Positions 10,025 through 20,456 are shown, counted from the first letter of the stretch. The stretch is 25,799 nt of DNA from Pelomyxa schiedti (GCA_020536535.1 JAHLWZ010001044.1:1-25799), one strand, 5' to 3'. The notes: a model not told the origin generated them from the letters alone. Program-made: numbers and translations.

Positions 10025-10417
10025 ACACTTTTTCTTTTTGAATTGAAAGATACTGATGATTTTGAGCCAAAATGTTGGGGATAGTGCTGGAAAGACACCT
10101 GCTATCGGCAATAAAAAGTAAAAAAGAAAGTAAACAGAGAAGTAGAAACAGTTTTTTTTTTGTTTGAAAAACGGCCTCCTAGCAAAGGAATATTTGCAAG
10201 AGACCGCACCACGCTTTGCGGGTGTAAACAGTTAGAAAAACTGTCTTGCGACACAAATGATGTCCACTTGTAAAAAGGTTGAATTTCTATTTGGAAGGTC
10301 GTCGATTATAAACGTCGCCTTCGGGATTTGAATTGTGGGACCTGTGCTAAAACGTACTCTGGGCTTCCTAGTGTTGGTACCGTGTGCTGTAGTTTGTTAC
10401 GGAAAAACTGCGTGGTA

Positions 10418-11573
10418 TTATTGTCTCTTTGAAAAAATGAATTGCGTGTGGCTGGAGAACGTTTTTCCAGGAGAAAGAACAGTGGAAGGGAAAGTGGGGT
10501 GGTTAATAGAATCTGCTAGGTGCTAGAGACAAAGTGAGGTATGCATTGTAATAAAAAATCAGTTATACCTGCGTTTCCAAGCACAGTGCATAGCGCCTAG
10601 TATAAGGCCTGCTACTCTTAGTTCCAACAGGAGAATCCAACCAATTTCCAGTGTAAAGGTGTACACAAGGCTCAGATGTGACCACTTCCATCACAAGGCC
10701 CGACTCCGGATCCTCCAAAACAGCATCGGGACCAGCCTTGGGCTCGTCCAGTATGAAAGAGTGGTCATACCCATTTCCAAGAACAAGCTGCTCACACGAA
10801 GCGTCGTTGATTCTTTCGCCAATAGCACGTGGCCGGGAGAAGAAATCAAGGGGCGTCCCTTGAACCGGCAGAATTTCGCCGGTTGGAATCATGTCGGCCG
10901 AGACCGGCGCGAAACGGGATCCGCGGACGGCCAGTGTGTGTCCCATAATGTCGCGGCCGCCGTTCTCTCCGTGCAAGTTAAAGTAGGTGTGGTTCGTCAA
11001 GTTGATGGGCGTGGCCTTTCCCTGCGCCATCGCCTTGTATTCTATGTTGAGGAAGTCTTTCCTCCCACCACCCGACGTCTCGTTCCCAACAGTGTACGTG
11101 ACGTCTACGGTCAGCTCTCCAGGGTAGCCCTCGTCGCCGTCGCGCGAAACCAGCCTCATAGTCACAGACGACGCGGTCTCGCGGATGCACGTCCACGGCA
11201 GCTTGTCGAATCCCACGTTGCCGCCGTGCAAATGGCACGGGACGCCGCCCGACTCGGAGTTGGTGGCCAGGACGTAGCGCACGCCGTCGAGCTGGAACTC
11301 GCCCTTGGCGATGCGGTTGCACACCCGCCCCACCGTGGTCCCCAGGAACGGCTTGCCGTTGTGGGCGATGTAGTCGGCGAGGGTGGCGAACCCCAGCACG
11401 ACGTCGACGGGGGCGGTGGAAGGGGAGACGTCGGGGACTAGGCTGACGAGGATGGCGCCGTAGTTGGTGACGAGGGCCCGGGTGTTGGACGACGGGGACG
11501 TGAGGGTCCACAGGAATATTGGCGCACCTGACACTGTGCCCCACTCCTGCTTATTGGGTGCTGTAGCAGCCAT
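10418..11573 (-). CDS. Aldose 1-epimerase (galactose mutarotase)
   Basis: Two exons (11573-10569 and 10522-10418) give about 369 residues. The enzyme interconverts alpha and beta anomers of galactose or glucose, feeding the Leloir pathway. Exon 1 carries TVGRVCNRI, the catalytic-His motif LTNHTYFNLHG, GNGYDHSFIL and CLETQ, whose Glu is the catalytic base. The open frame stops right after CLETQ and would lose the C-terminus. Splicing at CAG/GTATAA to TCTCTAG/CAC restores the expected tail (HLADSINHPTFPS ... LSPGKTF) and a TAA at 10418. The frame extends upstream of 11573 only from a TTG, so the ATG at 11573 is used. The 5' half is strikingly GC-rich compared with its neighbours. It lies head-to-head with the SHMT gene, 247 bp apart. 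Confidence 0.92.
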
Positions 11574-11820
11574 GGTTTGTCCGCTCAAAAGGTGCAACGG
11601 TTCAATTTTTGGTTTTTTTCTTTACTTTTCTACCAGAGCTGCAGTATTCCCGCTCCAAGAAAAGAGATATGGGAAGCAGGAGCCAATAAGCTGGCGGGGA
11701 GTGCTGCGAGCAGTGGAATTTCATGGGGAACTTCAACGGTGTTGCAATCTTCTGGGCCTTAAAGAGAAATTTTTCAAACGGTGTTTTTCTTTTCATTTTT
11801 TTTGCAAACAACCACCTACG

Positions 11821-13785
11821 ATGCTGTCAGCTTGTTACTCCGCTCTTCAGACACGCTCGTTGTTGAGTGCTGCTGTTCTTCGCCGACCCGCGTCTTCTTG
11901 CGCGGTACAGTTCTGCTTTTTTTTTTTCTTTTTTTTTTTAAGTACAACAAAACCACTCTGTTGGTAGTTGATAACGTAGGTATTTAGTGGTCCAGGCCAA
12001 TGCAACAAGCTGACCCCGAGTTGTGGAAAATTATGCAGAAAGAAGAATACAGGCAGAAGTCTGGTCTCGAGATGATTGCTTCTGAGGTGGGCTTTCCCCT
12101 CCGATTCTTTTTTTTTTTTTTTCCCTCCTTATTCTTTTTATCCTATGCACCTTACAAGGACATAGAACTTCTGCTCTCAAGCTGTACGTGATGCCTTGGG
12201 TTCGTGCATGACCAACAAGTACTCTGAGGGATATCCTGGTGCCAGGTAGGCAATTCATTAAAAAAGATACCTGTCTCTTACAAACTATTGCAGGTACTAC
12301 GGTGGCAACCAATTCATTGATGAGAACGAGCGCCTGTGCCAGAAGCGTGCTCTACAAGCTTTCCACCTCGACCCAGAGCAGTGGGGAGTCAATGTCCAGC
12401 CATTGTCAGGCTCACCTGCAAACTTTATTACTTATGTGGGACTCCTTCAGCCCCACGAGCGACTTATGGGTCTCGATCTTCCACATGGTGGACAGTATGT
12501 CTCGTCACTTTTTGTCGATACATCTAATAGACACCTCAGCCTTACACATGGATATATGAGCGCAAAGAAGCGTGTTTCTGCCACCTCAATTTTCTGGGAG
12601 TCTATGCCTTACAGGCTTGATGACGTGTGTCATCTTAGTACTTGACTCACCAGCTTAATTTTGTAAAGGAAACCGGGCTTGTGGATTACAAGAAGCTCCG
12701 CTATTTAGCAGGAGTTTTCCATCCCAAGTTGATTATTGCAGGAGCTACTGCTTACCCACGAAATTATGATTACCCTTCCATGCGCAGCGTGCGTGACTTT
12801 TCTTTCTGTTTTCGTTTAAATGCATTTGTAGATTGCTGATGAGAATGGAGCCTACCTTATGACGGATATGGCACACATCAGTGGACTTGTTGCTCACAAT
12901 GTTGTTTCGAACCCCTTCCCTTACTCGGTATGTCTGCCCAGTCTCGATCGCAGTTAATCATCGTATAATAGGATGTTGTCACAACCACAACCCACAAAAC
13001 TTTACGCGGGCCTCGTGCTGGCATGATCTTTTTCCGCAAGGGGGTCAAGAGCGTGGATGCCAAGACTGGAGAAAGTGAGGTTAAAGTCTAAACCCCAAAA
13101 AATAACAACTTTTTAGAGACGCTTTATGATCTGGAAGAAAAAATCAATGGTGCAGTCTTCCCAGGAATGCAAGGTGGGCCCCACCAGAACACAATTGCGG
13201 GAATCTCCACCGCTCTTTATGAGGTACACAACTTTTCCATTCCCCTTTCGCTAACGTTAATAAGGTTATGAGCCCACAATTCAAGGCCTATGCCCACCAA
13301 GTAATCCGCAACTGCAAAGTATTGGCGGATCAGCTTCTTCAACGTGGTTACACTCTCGTCTCTGGTGGGACAGATAACCATCTTGTTCTGCTGGACTTGC
13401 GCAACCAGAACATTGATGGTGCCAGAGTTGAGCGTGTTCTCGAGCACGCCGGTATCACAGTCAACAAGAATGCCGTTCCAGGAGACTTGAGGCCATTTGT
13501 CCCCGGTGGACTACGCATTGGTAATGTTGTAGCCTCTTGATATTGTCAACTCACCTTGATTCAGGCACTCCTGCCTTGACTACACGTGGTCTTGTGGAAT
13601 CTGACATGGTTAAGGTTGCTGGATTCCTTGATCGTGGTATTAAGATTGCTGTTGAGTTGAACAAGGATGTGGACGCAAGTAAGAACCTGAAGAAGTTCTT
13701 CGCTCTGGCAGCCAAGGGCAACCCTGCAATTAGGGCCCTGTGTGAGGAGGTCGAGGAGTTCGCCAACTCGTTCCCTATGCCTTAA
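11821..13785 (+). CDS. SHMT: Serine hydroxymethyltransferase, mitochondrial-type
   Basis: Eleven exons (11821-11904, 11988-12086, 12166-12245, 12294-12494, 12540-12624, 12669-12788, 12832-12927, 12972-13074, 13117-13223, 13265-13520, 13565-13785) give about 483 residues. The enzyme is PLP-dependent and converts serine plus tetrahydrofolate to glycine plus methylene-tetrahydrofolate. Clear motifs are [56 protein letters not shown] and the PLP-lysine motif [16 protein letters not shown]. Exon 1 encodes an Arg/Ser/Ala-rich, acid-free presequence ([21 protein letters not shown]) that joins in phase to [13 protein letters not shown]. This indicates mitochondrial import, where it would work with the glycine cleavage system. 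The intron after MPYRLDD uses acceptor TTTTGTAAAG, which alone gives the conserved YRLDDETGLVDY. Introns 1 and 2 contain long T-tracts. Confidence 0.95.
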
Positions 13786-14470
13786 ACTACCACCAAGCGC
13801 CAATACCAATAAGAAAAGACCATCACTTTTACGTGCTTTGTTGTGGGTAAACACAAACATAATACCGCTACAAGAATAGGCCAAACATACAACAAAAAAA
13901 CAAGAAATTTTGGTAGAATAATCCCATAATGAACCCGCTGGGAAAATCTGTGCTGGTTTATGGGCCGAGTTTGAGACATTTCTTCGGAGGTTGATGCAAT
14001 TGAGGTGTGCTCCTTCGACTTAAATACCAAGAATTGTGGAGAATGTCCGTTGGAAACCCAACCACAAACCCAAACAGTTTTCTCGTAAAAAACCCAGTTT
14101 AATAACTCCTTCGAAATTTTGCCCCCGAGGTTGACGATTTCATCGATAATTTGGGGGGCTGATTTTCCTCCGCGAACCTCAACTCAAATGCGTTGTCTCA
14201 GGCTCTGCCACCGTGCTCACTGCGAGCTAATTCCGTGGCTCTTTGACTGCCCATGCCCCTCTGGTGATGTGTGGTTCCCGGCGCACCAAGCGCCGTGGGG
14301 CCACGCTCGCCGGACGGGGTGGGGGTGGCTGGGGGGTCATTTCCCATAGCCCGGTGACAGATCCCACGAGGCGCCGCAGGGGTTCGTTGGGGTTGCACAC
14401 CTCACAATCATCTCCTTCTTTTTTGTTTTGTTGTCCACAATCGCCTACAGAAATACTTTTGTGCCAGGAG
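13786..14470. other. Long spacer upstream of the nucleotidase gene
   Basis: No confident gene lies here. The first part (13786-14100) is A/T-rich and should hold the SHMT 3'UTR. The second part (14160-14400) is GC-rich. A frame from an ATG at 14267 runs in phase into the nucleotidase start and could extend its N-terminus by 68 basic, low-complexity residues. I see no tRNA. Confidence 0.5.
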
Positions 14471-15686
14471 ATGGCGGGGGCCAGTGGCACTAGTATTGGT
14501 TGCTGTTGCGCCAAGGTGTCGTCCCTGTTGGGGTGCGACCGAGTGATGGTGCTTGACGAGGAGTGTTTGGTTACGAAGGTTGCAACAATCGCTGCCGCAG
14601 TGGCTGCTGCCAAAAGTGCGACAACTACCGTACCTTTGGTAGTCATAGCCGATTTCGACAGGTGGTTTCCCCTGTCCGAATACAGTTACTTATTGACCTT
14701 TGTAGAACCCTAACTGCCAAGTACTACTATGACAATAATGGGAAACGCCAGGCTGGCAGTAGCACATTTGGTGCAATTGAAAACTGTTCGTATGTGTCTG
14801 AGGACTACCGCACACAGTGCCGTAAAATGCTTGAACACTATATACCGATTGAGCTTGACCCACATATCCCCATTGACGAAAAAACAGCTGCCATGAAAAA
14901 GTGGTGGGCTGATGCATACGCACTCTTAGCAGCACAGGGCTTGAGAAAGGAGTATCTATCAAGTATTGGGACTACTGCCCTGGTGCAGTTTCGAGAGGGT
15001 TGTTGGGTTAGTGTTATAAAGACATCAAATTGATGTTCTATGTAGTAGTGACTGCGCACAATCCAAGTCTACATACAAATCCAAGATTTTAACAAATTGT
15101 AAGCTCACTCCTCTCCAAAAAAGGATGCCTCGAGTTTTTCAAATTCCTGGAGGAGCAAAATATACCTTTGTTCATCTTTAGTGCTGGCGTAACTGATGTG
15201 ATTGAAGCACTGCTTCGCGCAAAACTTGGCATTGAACTCCCCCGGAATGCCCACATTATCAGCAATAAAGCTATATGGAACGACGAAGGAGTTCTTGTTG
15301 GATTTCAAGGTATACAACCTGTGCCCTTCCATCACTGTAAAACCAACACATCACTAGATCCTGTAATACACTCTCTGAATAAAAACTGTTTTCGAGTCCT
15401 AGAGAGCCACCTCCCCCCAGAACTCGTCTCCACAGGGGTTGCCTGCCCCAATCCCACGACTCCGTTCCACACACTACTCCTTGGTGACACACTCGGTGAT
15501 GCCTGCATGTCCCAGTGCCTTGCCACAACCTCACTGAGCACCTCCGTGGTTGTACGGTTGTGCTTCCTCTCTGACGATGCAGAGCAACACGCAAAGCAGT
15601 ACGGAGCTGCATTTGATGTACTTGTCACTGGCGACGGACCAATTACTGTGGCAATGAACATTGTGAAACACATTCTAAAAGTCTAA
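14471..15686 (+). CDS. Pyrimidine 5'-nucleotidase (UMPH-1/NT5C3 family)
   Basis: Four exons (14471-14661, 14706-14998, 15124-15309, 15358-15686) give about 332 residues. This HAD-superfamily enzyme removes phosphate from UMP, CMP or related nucleotides. The first splice rebuilds the catalytic motif VVIADFDRTLTAKYY (Asp nucleophile and acid/base), which is broken in the genomic frame. Further landmarks are YYIPIE-like HYIPIELDPHIPI, EEQNIPLFIFSAGVTDVIE (HAD motif II Ser), and LLLGDTLGD (motif III/IV Asp pair). The third intron (15310-15357) is 48 nt with no stop, so it may be retained, adding 16 residues; removing it gives the expected GFQDPVIHSLNKN. An in-phase ATG at 14267 is an alternative start. 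The gene converges on the zinc-finger gene, with only 67 bp between stops. Confidence 0.92.
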
Positions 15687-15753
15687 AAACACGTTTGGTG
15701 GACATTTCTTTTTATTTTTGTTTTTTTTTTCTTGTTAACAAACGGAGCCATTT

Positions 15754-16964
15754 TCACAGCTGAGAACACCCTAACAAATCCAAATGTGAGCCAAGTAAAG
15801 GTGCAATAAGAAAAGGGACACTAACTTTCACAAACGTCGTAATTGCATCCCATGGAGCAACGGAATTTCCGGCTAGATGCAGAAAACGTTTTGCATACTT
15901 CACACGTCCACATGAATCCAGGGGTAGGCCATAGTGGATGGGGGTGCCTAGTGACATTGCGTATGCCTATATCCAGGTTAATGAAGACAAGACAAAACAT
16001 CGTGCTTTTTACCATTAGCATTGAAGCACCCAAAACATACGTCATAGCTACATATTACACAACGATAAGAGGCCTGCGAAGCTGTGAAAGTTAGTGAAGA
16101 ATATAGAGGAGGCTAAGACAAACCAGTTCTGGGGCTCTTGCACAAGCAGCACACCCAGTTGTTGTGGTTAAACATGCAAACCAAAGAATGTGGATGTGAG
16201 GCAACAAAGCCGTCGTGTGTTGCCTGGCCAGTGGCTGGTTGTGCAAAAGGCCCAATTGCCGACATAGGTGGCATGGGGGTATAAGAAGGGAGAGTGGGAA
16301 TCAGAGAATTCACAGGTGGGTAAAAAGGCATAGTAGGAGGAGGACATGAGTAGGGCATGGTAACAGGCACATAGACTGGTTGTGTGGGAGTTAGGTTGGT
16401 GGTAGGGAAAAGTGGAGGTATAGGTTGCATCACTGGTCTGCTATAAGTTGTGGGAACAGACGGAATGGTGGGCTGAGTGATTGAGTGTGAGATAATGTTT
16501 GTCATGCATTCTTTTTGGGAGTCAATGAATAGTGTTAAACACTTTGAGGTACACACTAGAGCATGCATCCCAGTCACATCCTTGTTTGCAATGGTAGCGC
16601 GATCCTCCAGGGGAACTCGTGCTACACACATCACATCTCCATCCACCGACAGGGTTAAGCGGTGTGAGGGGATGCGGATGTCGAGGGTGAATGAAAATCT
16701 CTGCGCGTATTAAAAAAAAAAAACAGAATATAAATAGGGAAAAAGGGGCCAACGATAAGCGGCAAAGCAATTATGGCACATATCGTAGTCACACATATCG
16801 CACCTGAACGTCATCTGGTCTGAACAAAAAAATGTTAAAAAAAAAAAAACCCGTGCAAGGGTCAACAAACCAGCCAAGAAAGATGCCCTGCACGAATCAC
16901 AAAACCAAGCCGTGGACGTGCGCTTCAGTTGCAAAGCATGGGAGTGGGACGACACTTGCTGCAT
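15754..16964 (-). CDS. Four-finger ZZ/DC1-like zinc-binding protein
   Basis: Seven exons (16964-16871, 16819-16754, 16700-16557, 16510-16124, 16081-16013, 15966-15826, 15770-15754) give about 305 residues. There are four repeats of the form HxHxL, about nine residues, W-x-CxxC, 11-12 residues, CxxC or CxxxC, then (D/S/N)(Y/W)DxCxxC. This is the layout of ZZ and DC1-like zinc fingers, which mostly bind proteins or lipids. Fingers 1 and 3 are CxxC-x12-CxxC (CDSC...CDMC, CCLC...CVIC); fingers 2 and 4 are CxxC-x11-CxxxC (CDVC...CKQGC, CEVC...CSMGC). A Pro/Thr-rich linker of about 100 residues separates the pairs. All six introns are phase 1, and the last exon is only 17 nt, adding the final zinc Cys (CERC). 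Function is unknown. Confidence 0.85.
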
Positions 16965-17140
16965 TGTCGTTGTTGTCTATTATTTTGTTGTTTTTTTTTT
17001 TTTGATTTCGCAACAACGGTTGTTTTAACGGCACGAAGAAACTCCAACGCCAGTTTCCGTGGTAAGTATGCTAATTTTTTTCCAATTGGAGCAAAAATAG
17101 AACTCAAGTGCCAGCCCACAGGCTTAAACAAAAGTTTTTT

Positions 17141-18261
17141 TTACAGTCCATTATCAAAAATCCTCATAAAGGCTGGGGTTGTGTGCCTCTTGTTTTGTTG
17201 CTTTGATGAAAAGAGAGTAATTAGTTCAGCAAAAAAGGGAGGAAAAAGCACCCCAAGATCTTGGTCAATGTGTTGCATAACATCGAGAAGCTTTATCTTG
17301 TGGCCATCTTCAACTATTTCTTCCAACAACTGGAATATTTGGCATGAGCAAAATAGAAAGCGGCGAAGAGATTGCAGATATATTACCATCACAGCGGTAT
17401 GTATTAGTGCGAGTGTGTGTTCTTGCTGACTGTCACTTGCTATTTTAGCGGAATCGGAAGAGTCTTCCGTTGGCGGAGATATTGCTCCGGTACCGTCTGT
17501 TGTTATTATCTCCAATAAATATTAGAGGTCAACACAAAGGAAAGGAATGGCGGAAATCGTACCGTTGATTTGTGCGAGTCTACTAACCCTTCCTTAGGCA
17601 GAGTTGGGGAAGATAGGGACCGAGTCTTCACAACAGGTGCCATTGTGTATGGAGGTGTGCTTACACGACTGCCGTGCTCACCTCTGGGAGAGGGTGAAGT
17701 TTCTAGGGGATTTGGAGATGGAGATGGAGACACTATTACAGCAGGGCCAGTCACCATTGCTGAGCCCTCTGTGAATTTGGCACGGGTGTCAGCCAAGGCC
17801 CTGTGAAGGTCCAGGCACCTTGCCTTTGTGTCTGCGATTATGGCATCCATCTTTGCATTTTCAGATTCCAGAGCTACGATCTCAGCAGTTCGCCTCAATG
17901 TTTGGTTTCTGGCCACCAGGGCACTCATGTTTCCGATCGAACTTGGCAACACTTCCATCGCGTCAGCGAATTGCCTGACTCTCTGCAGCACTACCTTTGC
18001 TCGTGCTGTGGCAGTTGATTGAGCAGAAGGCGGCGTTGTCTTGGCCAATTGTATGGCCTCGTTCAGTGGAGCTGGGGGACATACTCCAGACAAAGAACAA
18101 GCTGAAGCAACATGCTCAAGGCACGCGGTCAATATTTCATCTATGACGCCGATGTATTTCTCTAGCTGTGCGAGGTGTGTTGCTCCCGATGACATTATGA
18201 GGAAATTATTAACTGAATCAACTTCATTTCCGGAAGCACCCAGAATCAGCTCGGGGAACAT
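17141..18261 (-). CDS. Unrecognised helical protein with Ser/Pro-rich linker
   Basis: Three exons (18261-17563, 17509-17387, 17329-17141) give about 336 residues. I do not recognise a family. Residues 1-160 are rich in helix formers with a likely coiled coil (ARAKVVLQRVRQFADAMEV, NQTLRRTAEIVALESENAK). A Ser/Pro-rich linker follows (SPSPSPNPLETSPSPRGEH), then a C-terminal helical segment (LLEEIVEDGHKIKLLDVMQ, HIDQDLGVLF). The second intron (17386-17330) has no stop and is a multiple of three, so a 355-residue form that retains it is possible; its GTAATA and TTCCAG ends favour splicing. It lies 176 bp upstream of the zinc-finger gene on the same strand and is divergent to the Cys-rich gene. Confidence 0.65.
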
Positions 18262-18315
18262 GAGAAAACCCCAGAGGGTTGGGAATACTGGCTAACAACC
18301 TGGATTCTCCTGGAA

Positions 18316-18336
18316 GGGAGTGTCTAGAGCACTCCC
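18316..18336. other. Hairpin upstream of the Cys-rich gene
   Basis: GGGAGTG (18316-18322) pairs with CACTCCC (18330-18336) around TCTAGAG. It lies between two divergent genes, so it is not a 3' element of either. Its core GGAGTG/CACTCC also occurs in the hairpin that follows the Cys-rich gene at 19090. Confidence 0.6.
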
Positions 18337-18405
18337 CTCCGCTGGGGGCCTTCAGGGAATAAAATTTGGTTAACAACCCAAGATTTTGATTCGAGAACCC
18401 AAGCG

Positions 18406-19086
18406 ATGGTGTCTCGAGTGGTGACTGTGTGTGGGATATCCACTGTCTCTTTCGTGTTCGTGTCTACAACACTGCTGTTCCTGTCCCTATCGACTTGTAA
18501 CCACCAATTTCGTTTCCTAACCCCCCCTCACCCTATATTGCTCTGACACCCAATAACCCACACAGACGAGCCAACGAAGCACAGTACCACGGGTACTACT
18601 GGTACTACCACGCCCTCGCGACTGGGCAACACACCCGCTGTGGGGGTGGTTTTCCTACGTGCCGGTTCGTCTTCAGCGTCCGGTGCCACAACTGGGTTGT
18701 GCCCTGGTACGTGCAGTGACCCTAATCCTGTTTGCTGCGAGTCCGAAATTTTGTCTGAGTATGTCACGACTCTCTCCGCATTCGTTACTGTGCACTGTCA
18801 TTCACTTGTTTTTCCTCCCAATAACGTTGGAACAAAAAGGTATTCCTGCTTCGAATCGAATGCTACATGCTGCACTTTATTGCCAACATTCAATTCCATA
18901 CTTGCTTGCCCAAGGCAAGCACCAGTTTGTTGTGGATGGGGAGATGTTGTTGGGTGTTGCAGTGAATGCTGCTCCAAGACACCAGGGTGGTGCAATTCAC
19001 AGTGTGCTGTTGCAGACCTCCCTCATGCACCTACAGTCATTGTAGTTGTTTGTGCAGCACTAGTAGTTTTAATAGGCCTGTGCTAA
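18406..19086 (+). CDS. Small Cys-rich secreted or surface-anchored protein
   Basis: Three exons (18406-18496, 18566-18758, 18840-19086) give about 176 residues. Exon 1 is a signal peptide (MVSRVVTVCGIS, then hydrophobic FVFVSTTLLFLSLST). A Thr/Ser-rich stretch (STTGTTGTTTPS) that looks like an O-glycosylated stalk follows. The core has 16 cysteines, including three C-x6-CC units (CSDPNPVCC, CFESNATCC, CPRQAPVCC) and then CC, CC and C..C groups, a pattern like granulin-type disulfide stacks but not an exact match. The C-terminus is a hydrophobic run (TVIVVVCAALVVLIGLC), which could be a membrane anchor or a GPI-attachment signal. The frame upstream of 18640 has no ATG in the same exon; the spliced ATG at 18406 gives the signal peptide in phase. 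Family unknown; a surface role is inferred. Confidence 0.75.
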
Positions 19087-19089
19087 TGA

Positions 19090-19116
19090 GGAGTGCCTTT
19101 TTTTTTAAGGCACTCC
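19090..19116. other. 10-bp perfect hairpin after the Cys-rich gene
   Basis: GGAGTGCCTT (19090-19099) pairs with AAGGCACTCC (19107-19116) around a T7 loop, 3 nt after the TAA. It would form at the very start of the 3'UTR. Confidence 0.8.
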
Positions 19117-19141
19117 CTTTTGCTCTCCTGTACAAAAGAAG

Positions 19142-19147
19142 AATAAA
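19142..19147 (+). promoter_or_regulatory. Candidate polyadenylation signal of the Cys-rich gene
   Basis: AATAAA lies 55 nt after the stop, downstream of the hairpin. The gene on the other strand ends at 19203, so the 3' ends of the two genes are very close. Confidence 0.4.
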
Positions 19148-19202
19148 TCTGTTGCACTTCAAAAGCTTATGATACATGCACGCACTTATTGAACTTTCTT
19201 GG

Positions 19203-20456
19203 TCAAAGTTCTCCTACCTTGGTCTGTAAAAATTCTCGGACAGCAGGAATTGTTGACAGAGAACTCAAGTGGGCTCTTTCTTGTGGTAGTTAGTAAGAGC
19301 TCTTGTGAGAATAAGTACCGGTTTTGACTAAAGAAGGCTTCCACATCGCATATAAGTGGTATTGAAATTGACTCCAAGGAACCTGTGGAAGGTGTTAGGT
19401 CAGGTTACACAAGTAGGGTAAACCTGGTGTTGTTCCCCTAAAGTAATCCAGTCAGAAATGCACTCTGTTGGTGTGACCGGGAAACCTTGGAAGAAAGCAG
19501 GATTACGCAATATACCATTGGCAGCCATGACGCCTGAGTAAAGTGAGGACAGAAAGAAAAAGAGCTGTGTACCAGCACACCCTGTGTGTCTAGAAACGTA
19601 TTCAGCCTGCTCGCGTGTCCGAACACCACCGTTTGCAATTACAGGGATGTGGACACTGGACCGTACCTATGGGTAATATATCACTTCTCCAAAAAAAAGT
19701 GTGTAGGAGGCAAAAGTAACCAGTTTGATGGTATCGTAATCACAGGGTTCACTATCTCGCTGATTCGCAGTCCTTCCGTGCAGCGTTATGAAGGACGCAC
19801 CTGCATGCTCAATTTGTCTAGCTGTTTCAACAGTGGCACTAATAAACTTAAGAGAAAGAAAGCAGGCGCATTCTTACGATATGTCAGGATTTTTCCGCAT
19901 TTTGACGCTTATAGGTAGCGATACTCTGCTCCTCGCGGCCGAAACCATTCTGCAAATGAGTTCAGGGTTCTTTCCCAGGGCAGAACCACAGCCTTCACGG
20001 ATGACCCAGGACTGTGGACAGCCACAATTCAAGTCAATTGCCTCACACTGTGATGCCACCAACTCTGCGGCATGTGAAAACTCAACTTCGTCGTGCGAGG
20101 CAAACTGTACAACCAGTGGGTGATCCTCTTGGTCTGTTTAAGAATCTCGGAGGAATAAATAGGCCACAAACGAGCATTAGTGGAAAAATCAGCATCGCGG
20201 GCTTGTTGGCTCCTCACGAATTCCTTTGCTACAAACATAGGAGTAAATGCCACGTCGCATCCCCACCTGTAAAGAATAGTCAAAAAGGTACCGCTCAAAA
20301 GGAGTACAACGAAGTGGAGAAGTACTTTCTTGCTAACAGTCGAAACGGAAGCCTAGAATACCGCACCATTGGAGCCACCACTGGCACGACTTTGGTGGTG
20401 CATCCCAATAGATCAACAAGGGGCGTAGATCTCCCACCTTCCTCCACCGCCGCCAT
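19203..20456 (-). CDS. tRNA-dihydrouridine synthase, Dus4 type
   Basis: Eight exons (20456-20326, 20266-20172, 20133-19878, 19838-19721, 19666-19573, 19533-19424, 19382-19319, 19279-19203) give about 314 residues, the usual length for DUS4L. The flavoenzyme reduces uridine to dihydrouridine in the tRNA D-loop. Motifs in order are APMVRYSRLPFRLLARK, CDVAFTPMFVAKEFVRS, HPLVVQFASHD, IDLNCGCPQ with the catalytic Cys, ISVKMR, FITLHGRT, IPVIANGGVRT and GVMAANGILRNPAFFQG (FMN phosphate binding). Exon 7 gives the expected helical FQYHLYAMW. The start ATG at 20456 makes MAAVEEGGRS and lies only 7 bp from the ATG of the divergent G-patch gene. The intron 3 acceptor TTTATTAG is chosen to keep phase, leaving a 39-nt intron. 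No unusual residues. Confidence 0.95.

Larger units (their letters stand above)
9944..10417. other. Intergenic region between convergent ALDH and epimerase genes
   Basis: No gene is visible in this stretch between two convergent 3' ends. It holds a strong hairpin (9964-9995), an AATAAA (10019-10024) and several A/T tracts. Short open frames here have no coding character. Confidence 0.6.

Noticed and set aside
10659-11441. 260-codon plus-strand open frame
   Set aside because: It is fully antisense to the aldose 1-epimerase exon in a GC-rich block with few chance stops; its composition is Arg/Val/Asp-rich and not protein-like.
13786-14470. tRNA or other structured RNA gene in the long spacer
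   Set aside because: I looked for a T-loop GGTTCGA-type box and a matching acceptor stem here and in the other spacers and found none; a tRNAscan-SE or Infernal run would be decisive.
14227-14646. 139-codon minus-strand frame with a membrane-like N-terminus
   Set aside because: It is antisense to the Ala-rich N-terminus of the pyrimidine nucleotidase, whose catalytic motif is clear on the plus strand; the hydrophobic run is a by-product of GCN codons.
16929-17429. 166-codon plus-strand frame
   Set aside because: It runs through poly-T tracts and is antisense to two exons of the minus-strand helical protein; no domain or ATG context supports it.
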